A stretch of 22,460 nt of DNA from positions 1-22,460 of the forward strand of contig JBFZBC010000031.1 of the NCBI GenBank assembly GCA_041308645.1, written 5' to 3'. This DNA is from CAIJXO01 sp041308645 (lineage in GTDB: Bacteria; Patescibacteriota; Minisyncoccia; Phycocordibacterales; GWA1-40-21). The first letter of the stretch is position 1; each line of letters begins with the position of its first letter. The notes beneath the pieces were generated by a model, which was not told the DNA's origin, made no database searches, and saw only the letters and a program-made list of their open reading frames with translations. Below are positions 18,998 through 22,460 of this stretch, one piece after another. A program made the translations under genes and the position numbers.

Positions 18998-20065
18998 ATG
19001 TCAAGCAAAAACAAAGATTCTTTAACTAATTCCAAAAATAATCAAGAAATAAGCCAGAATAATGGCCAGCCTAATGATTTGGGAGGTGATGTAAATTTTC
19101 TTGACCAAACCCTTAGACCCACTGTCTGGAAAGACTATATTGGCCAGAAAAATATAAAAGATAATCTACATATTTTACTTACGGCCGCGGCCCAAAGAAA
19201 ACATCCGCCAGAACATTTACTTTTTTATGGTCCGCCAGGACTAGGTAAAACTACCCTTGCTCATTTAATTGCTCATGAAACTCGAGCTCAACTCAAAGCC
19301 ACCTCTGGCCCAGCGATAGAAAAAGTTGGTGACCTGGCTTCAATTCTCACAAATCTTTCACCGGGTGATATTTTATTTATTGATGAAATTCATAGACTAA
19401 ACAAAACGATTGAAGAGGTGCTTTACCCAGCTATGGAGTCTGGTTCACTTGATATCATCATTGGAAAAGGTCCCTCTGCTCGCACAATCCAGCTCGACTT
19501 ACCACCTTTTACTTTGATTGCGGCGACAACTCGTATTGCCCTACTCTCCGCTCCGCTTCGTTCACGTTTTTCTGGTGGAGTTTTTAAACTAGAGTTTTAT
19601 ACTGATGAAGAAATTGAAGAAATTATAAATCGTTCAGCAAAAATATTAAAAGTAGAAATTGAGGCGGAAGCTAAAAAAGAAATTGCCAAACGAAGCCGTT
19701 TTACTCCCCGTACTGCAAACTATTTACTTAAAAGAAGCCGAGATTTGGCTCAAATAAGAGAAAGTTCACTCTCAAAAGATACCGTGATGGAAGCTTTGAA
19801 CTTACTGGGAATTGACGAGGCGGGCTTAAACCCTACTGACCGCGCCTTATTAACAATAATAGAGGAAAAATTTAATGGCGGCCCAGTTGGCCTTAATACC
19901 CTCGCGGCCGCCCTATCAGAAGAACAAGCGACGATTGAAGATGTGTATGAACCTTATTTACTTCAACTTGGTTTTATTGAGAGAACTTCGCGCGGCCGCA
20001 CGATTACTGACCGCGCCAAACAACATTTAAAGTTGAAAAATTCACACGAAAAAAAATTATTCTGA
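18998..20065 (+). CDS. ruvB: Holliday junction branch migration helicase RuvB
   Basis: The 355-aa AAA+ helicase has an unusual polar N-terminal extension of about 30 residues (Asn/Gln/Ser/Lys-rich) before the RuvB start FLDQTLRPTVWKDYIGQ. The Walker A is FYGPPGLGKTTLAH (about residues 75-88), the Walker B is ILFIDEIHRL (about 125-134), sensor 1 is LIAATTRIALLSAPLRSRF (about 175-193), and the C-terminal winged helix follows with GLNTLAAALSEEQATIEDVY. RuvB rings drive branch migration with RuvA. It is followed by yebC (36 nt) and ruvC, the common ruv-yebC arrangement. The ATG has no Shine-Dalgarno and only a weak TAGCAT box 12 nt upstream, so it may be read from the RNA promoter at 18736. Confidence 0.95.
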   Translation: MSSKNKDSLTNSKNNQEISQNNGQPNDLGGDVNFLDQTLRPTVWKDYIGQKNIKDNLHILLTAAAQRKHPPEHLLFYGPPGLGKTTLAHLIAHETRAQLKATSGPAIEKVGDLASILTNLSPGDILFIDEIHRLNKTIEEVLYPAMESGSLDIIIGKGPSARTIQLDLPPFTLIAATTRIALLSAPLRSRFSGGVFKLEFYTDEEIEEIINRSAKILKVEIEAEAKKEIAKRSRFTPRTANYLLKRSRDLAQIRESSLSKDTVMEALNLLGIDEAGLNPTDRALLTIIEEKFNGGPVGLNTLAAALSEEQATIEDVYEPYLLQLGFIERTSRGRTITDRAKQHLKLKNSHEKKLF

Positions 20066-20101
20066 TAAATTTTGGCGGGTAGAAATAAATTATTATAAAA
20101 C

Positions 20102-20626
20102 ATGTCTGGACACAGTAAATGGTCAAAAGTTAAAAATAGGAAAGCGGTCACTGATAAAGTGAAGAGTAAAATCAACACCAAGATGGCCAAACTTATTTCT
20201 GTGGCGGTGAAAATGGCTAATGGCGATATTAAATCTGCTAATGTTCAAACCGCCATCAAAAAAGCCCGAGAAAACAACGTTCCAAATGACAATATTGAAC
20301 GTGCTTTAAAAAAGAATGATAATTCTGTGGCGATGGAGTCCATACTATATGAAGCCTATGGTCCGGGCGGAGTAGCCCTCATAATTGATGTGCTGACTGA
20401 TAATAGGAACAAAGCGGCGGCCGAGGTAAAACACATCCTAGCGGAAAGTGGTTCAGCCCTGGCCGCCCCCGGCAGCGCCTCTTGGGCGTTTGAAAAAACG
20501 ATTGAAGGTTATATGCCAAAAACCATGGCCCAAATTTCGGAAGAAGACGGTGCAAAATTAAATAAATTAATTGAAGACTTGGAGGATAATGACGAAGTGC
20601 AGGAAATCTACACAAATGCTGAATAA
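20102..20626 (+). CDS. yebC: YebC/PmpR-family protein, compact form lacking one internal domain
   Basis: The 174-aa protein starts with the family hallmark SGHSKWSKVKNRKAVTDKVK and keeps AIKKARENNVPNDNIERALK (about residues 56-75) and YEAYGPGGVALIIDVLTDNR (about 82-101). It ends with LEDNDEVQEIYTN. Typical members are 235-250 aa. Here the middle domain between SASWAFEK and the terminal segment, about 70 residues, is absent, while both ends are intact and in frame. Members act as translation factors for difficult motifs or as transcription regulators. It lies between ruvB and ruvC, and its TAA stop touches the left arm of palindrome E4. A TATTAT box is 5 nt before the ATG, but no Shine-Dalgarno. 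Confidence 0.93.
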   Translation: MSGHSKWSKVKNRKAVTDKVKSKINTKMAKLISVAVKMANGDIKSANVQTAIKKARENNVPNDNIERALKKNDNSVAMESILYEAYGPGGVALIIDVLTDNRNKAAAEVKHILAESGSALAAPGSASWAFEKTIEGYMPKTMAQISEEDGAKLNKLIEDLEDNDEVQEIYTNAE

Positions 20627-20790
20627 AAAATAGTTAGATATTGCTTTTTCGTGCCTTACGGACTGAGCTTGCTAGCAAGAAAGCGGTGGAGTAGACCCGC
20701 CCGAACGTACCGTTCGGTACGGGCGGGGAAATAATTTTGCAACGGCAAAATTATTATCGTGCAAAGAAAAAGCTATATCTAACTATTTTT
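20626..20790 (+). repeat. Palindromic element E4 between yebC and ruvC
   Basis: The arms 20626-20650 and 20766-20790 pair at 24 of 25 positions. Inside are CTTG-CTAG-CAAG (20668-20679), a GC-rich hairpin CCCGCCCG/CGGGCGGG (20696-20727) with an inner TACCG/CGGTA stem, and a perfect 11-bp hairpin with loop AACG (20730-20755). The element fills the whole gap from the yebC stop to the ruvC promoter. The flank GGACTGAGC before the first hairpin is shared with E7. Confidence 0.85.
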
Positions 20791-20798
20791 GTTATAAT
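20790..20798 (+). promoter_or_regulatory. Extended -10 promoter of ruvC
   Basis: TGT-TATAAT lies exactly 6 nt before the ATG at 20805, starting at the last base of E4. A leaderless start is predicted. Confidence 0.65.
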
Positions 20799-20804
20799 TA
20801 CAAT

Positions 20805-21287
20805 ATGAAAATAATCGCGATTGATCCGGGATATGAAAGAGTGGGTGTTGCTATTTTGGAAAAAACTACGGGCAAGGAAGGTTTGTTGTTTTCTAAGTGT
20901 CTAAAAACTACTGCAAAGGAACCGCACGAAAAACGCTTAAGAATAATCGGGGAAGAAATAAATTCATTAATAAAAAAATACCAACCCGAAGCAATGGCGA
21001 TAGAAACTTTGTTTTTTGAAACAAACGCTAAAACTGCTATGAAGGTTTCTGAAGCTCGTGGAGTGATTTTATATGAGGCAGGAATAAACAATTTAAAAGT
21101 AGCAGAATATACCCCTCTACAAATAAAAGTAGCGGTGACTAGCTATGGTAAAAGTGATAAAAATCAAGTTATTTTTATGGTCAATAAATTAATCAGTATC
21201 AACAAACCTATTAAATATGATGATGAGTATGACGCGATTGCCGTTGGATTAACCTTTTTTTCTTGTAATCGAACAGCTCGAAAGTAG
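20805..21287 (+). CDS. ruvC: Crossover junction endodeoxyribonuclease RuvC
   Basis: The 160-aa RNase H-fold resolvase keeps all catalytic acidic residues: Asp7 in MKIIAIDPGYERVG, Glu67 in AIETLFF, and Asp140 and Asp143 in KYDDEYDAIAVGL. KVSEARGVILYEA (about residues 80-92) and YTPLQIKVAVTSYGKSDKNQV (about 102-122) are the dimer and DNA-contact segments of the family. It cuts Holliday junctions held by RuvAB. It is downstream of ruvB and yebC but separated from them by the 165-bp palindrome E4 and has its own leaderless promoter. The TAG stop overlaps the left arm of palindrome E5 by two bases. Confidence 0.95.
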   Translation: MKIIAIDPGYERVGVAILEKTTGKEGLLFSKCLKTTAKEPHEKRLRIIGEEINSLIKKYQPEAMAIETLFFETNAKTAMKVSEARGVILYEAGINNLKVAEYTPLQIKVAVTSYGKSDKNQVIFMVNKLISINKPIKYDDEYDAIAVGLTFFSCNRTARK

Positions 21288-21378
21288 GTTAGTATTTCTG
21301 GAGCACGGATATTTTTTTGCTAAAAAATTCCTCGAGTTCGGCTCAGCCAGCCTCACTAGTCTCCATAAACACTAACCT
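21286..21378 (-). repeat. Palindromic element E5 after ruvC
   Basis: The arms 21286-21303 and 21361-21378 pair at 16 of 18 positions. On minus, the core reads GGCT-GGCTG-AGCC hairpin, GCCGAACTCGAGG, a 7-bp A/T hairpin with loop AGCA (21328-21311), then CCGTGCTCCAG. The order and motifs match E7. Confidence 0.8.
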
Positions 21379-21401
21379 TCTTTCTCTCGTGATGCCAAAC
21401 T

Positions 21402-21506
21402 AAAGTCAGGTAGTGTTTTTTTAGTACCTTACAAACTGCGGTCTCTAACAAAAAACCGAGGGGGTAGAAAATTATTCTTGTACTAAAAAAAGCAATACCT
21501 AACTTT
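21402..21506 (+). repeat. Palindromic element E6
   Basis: The arms 21402-21427 and 21480-21506 pair over about 24 positions with one bulge. The sequence just inside, GTACCTTACAAACTG, aligns with GTGCCTTACGGACTG in E4, and the left arms of E4 and E6 also align. E6 has no GC-rich hairpin. Between E6 and the small ORF (21507-21642) I see only AT-rich sequence and one TTTTCCACA. Confidence 0.75.
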
Positions 21507-21642
21507 GGTAAGTAGAGTTTTCCACAGGTCCTCTTTTACTCCCCTTGCAAACCATTTTGGGCGTGTTATTAATATAAAAAACACAAAAATGCGTTCCGTG
21601 GACACGAAAATTTTATAAACAAAAATAATTTTAATAATAAAA

Positions 21643-21813
21643 ATGAAGAAAAAAAATAGTAAAGTAGAAGACGAAGAAGTAGTCGCTAAGAAAAAAAATG
21701 ACGGGGACTTAGAGGAAGATTTACTTGGTGAAGAGGGAGTAATCGACCAAGCTATTATTGAAGACACCTTCACTGAAGAGTTTAGCGAATATAACGATGT
21801 TGATAATTTCTAA
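21643..21813 (+). CDS. Small acidic protein of unknown function
   Basis: A 56-codon frame from ATG 21643 to TAA 21813. The protein is strongly charged: a Lys-rich start (MKKKNSKVEDEE), a second Lys cluster (KKKND) at about residues 16-20, and then a very acidic remainder (LEEDLLGEEG, EDTFTEEFSEYNDVDNF). There is no membrane segment and no known motif. The charge pattern recalls small nucleic-acid- or RNA-polymerase-associated acidic proteins, but this is only a resemblance. It is isolated between palindromes E6 and E7 and convergent with tyrS. AT-rich TAATAA boxes precede it, and there is no Shine-Dalgarno. Coding is supported by the consistent composition, not by homology. Confidence 0.55.
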   Translation: MKKKNSKVEDEEVVAKKKNDGDLEEDLLGEEGVIDQAIIEDTFTEEFSEYNDVDNF

Positions 21814-21830
21814 TTAGTAATTTAAACTCC

Positions 21831-21931
21831 GCAAAATACAATACTAACCGGAGCACGCATAATTTTCTGCTGAAAATTTGCTCAGTCTCGGCTACCCGCC
21901 TGCGAAGCCTCCTCTAGCACTATATTCTTGC
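21831..21931 (-). repeat. Palindromic element E7 between the small ORF and tyrS
   Basis: The imperfect arms 21831-21853 and 21909-21931 form the outer stem. On minus, the core reads a GGCT...AGCC hairpin enclosing GGCGGG, then GCCGAGACTGAGC, a 7-bp A/T hairpin with loop AGCA (21878-21861), then GCGTGCTCCGG. It lies in the convergent 3' gap of the small ORF and tyrS. Confidence 0.75.
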
Positions 21932-21948
21932 TACGTTTAATTACAACT

Positions 21949-22460
21949 TTATCTTACAATTACTCTTATAAATCTCCGCTTACCTATTTTATATATGCTA
22001 GTAGAAATTATTTTATAATTTGGATCAGTTATTTTATCACCAGTTTCTTGATTACTGACTGCTCCTTCTAACACCAAGCGCCTAAACTCTCCTTTAGATT
22101 TTACAACCCCTGATTTTAATGCAATATCAGAGATTAATTCCTGATTAGTAGCCACCACCTCTTCTATTTTTTCTGGCAACCCCCCCTCCTTAAAAGTCTT
22201 AATAAAATTTTTCTCGGCTTTGTCAGCCTCCTCTTTATTATGATAAATAGTCACTATCTCCTTGGCGAGCCGTACTTTTAAATCTTTAGGATTAGCCCCA
22301 GAAGCTAATTCCTGTCTAATTTTATCTATTTCTTCCATAGATACATCTGTGCTGATTTCAAAACCTGGCAGTATCATCCCATCTGTCCAACTCATTACTT
22401 TACCGAACATCTCGGAACCATTATCTTTCATAGTAATCATATTTCCAGTAGTTTTACCCA
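21949..22460 (-). CDS. tyrS: Tyrosyl-tRNA synthetase, C-terminal part (cut by window edge)
   Basis: A frame open to the right edge; 170 complete codons are visible. It begins in the class I KMSKS-loop region as GKTTGNMITMKDNGSEMFGK, followed by VMSWTDGMILPGFEI, as in TyrRS ('EMFGKxMSxxD'). The rest is the helical connection (LAKEIVTIYHNKEEADKAEK, about residues 65-84 of the visible part) and an S4-like RNA-binding domain (LKSGVVKSKGEFRRLVLEGA...GDKITDPNYKI). The KMSKS motif appears as xGKTTGN. The enzyme charges tRNA-Tyr. The first Met at 22440 is internal and not the true start. It is convergent with the small acidic ORF, with E7 in the gap. Confidence 0.88.
   Translation of the reverse strand, partial: GKTTGNMITMKDNGSEMFGKVMSWTDGMILPGFEISTDVSMEEIDKIRQELASGANPKDLKVRLAKEIVTIYHNKEEADKAEKNFIKTFKEGGLPEKIEEVVATNQELISDIALKSGVVKSKGEFRRLVLEGAVSNQETGDKITDPNYKIISTSIYKIGKRRFIRVIVR

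Noticed and set aside
20626..21506. Integron attC sites
   Set aside because: E4 arms do contain GTTAGAT/ATCTAAC, which fits the GTTRRRY/RYYYAAC core sites, but E5 and E7 do not, the genes between are core ruvC and tyrS, and no integrase is visible.
18672..21530. DnaA boxes (TTTTCCACA near 18674 and 21520)
   Set aside because: Only two isolated copies almost 3 kb apart, no cluster, no AT-rich unwinding region and no dnaA or dnaN nearby.
21949..22440. Complete 163-aa gene starting at Met 22440
   Set aside because: The frame is open to the window edge and continues into the KMSKS-like loop of TyrRS, so this Met is internal.

Overview
The window is an AT-rich, gene-dense piece of a bacterial chromosome. 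Its gene complement points to the Candidate Phyla Radiation (Patescibacteria), most likely a Parcubacteria-type lineage. The reasons are compact housekeeping genes (174-aa YebC, MurE without its N-terminal domain, DNA polymerase I without a proofreading domain, 188-aa RuvA), a DUF5652-type small membrane protein, a PilM/N/O plus PilB pilus apparatus, and intergenic gaps often under 40 bp. UGA is used as a stop (pilN-like gene, ruvX, pilB), so this is not one of the recoded CPR groups.

Layout. 1-1770 (minus) holds a type IV pilus alignment operon pilM, pilN-like, pilO-like (cut by the window edge). 1836-2622 (minus) holds ruvX and a free-standing tRNA-binding domain. 2673-3256 holds a small membrane protein, a 19-codon ORF and tRNA-Ser(UGA). 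3636-5784 holds an MTH1-like NUDIX hydrolase, a YhhQ transporter, a decayed fragment of glucose-6-phosphate dehydrogenase and a conserved membrane protein. 5997-6390 (minus) holds rpsT and tRNA-Arg(GCG). 6488-9423 holds ruvA, murE, a SpoU methyltransferase, DoxX and tRNA-Lys(UUU). 9650-12564 is an accessory island: two GC-richer minus-strand genes (a membrane protein and a NUDIX protein) share an almost identical promoter and leader, and a methyltransferase gene lies between them. 12589-16302 (minus) holds tsaE, polA and holA. 16492-18634 holds a lipoprotein and the divergent pilB. 18750-20626 holds a probable structured RNA, ruvB and yebC. 20805-22460 holds ruvC, a small acidic ORF and the 3' part of tyrS.

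Function. The ruvA, ruvB and ruvC set (Holliday junction processing), ruvX, polA and holA make this a recombination, repair and replication neighbourhood. PilM/N/O and PilB would work together in a type IV pilus, a common CPR surface structure. tsaE (tRNA t6A), tyrS, three tRNAs, rpsT and the tRNA-binding protein serve translation.

The most unusual content is not in the proteins. (1) Each of the three tRNA genes is followed by a terminator hairpin and then a 150-170 bp palindromic element. The element carries an inverted copy of the tRNA's own 3' end, split by an inserted hairpin, then a structured core, then a short direct copy of the tRNA 3' end. The tRNA-Ser and tRNA-Lys cores match, including compensatory base-pair changes. 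(2) Four further palindromes between yebC and tyrS have imperfectly complementary 18-27 nt arms and share parts of that core. (3) Most housekeeping genes have an extended -10 box (TGn-TAnnnT) 6-10 nt upstream of ATG and no Shine-Dalgarno sequence, which suggests leaderless transcription. Three accessory genes instead have canonical -35/-10 promoters, strong Shine-Dalgarno sites and their own intrinsic terminators. All database-level identifications here come from reading motifs and were not searched.
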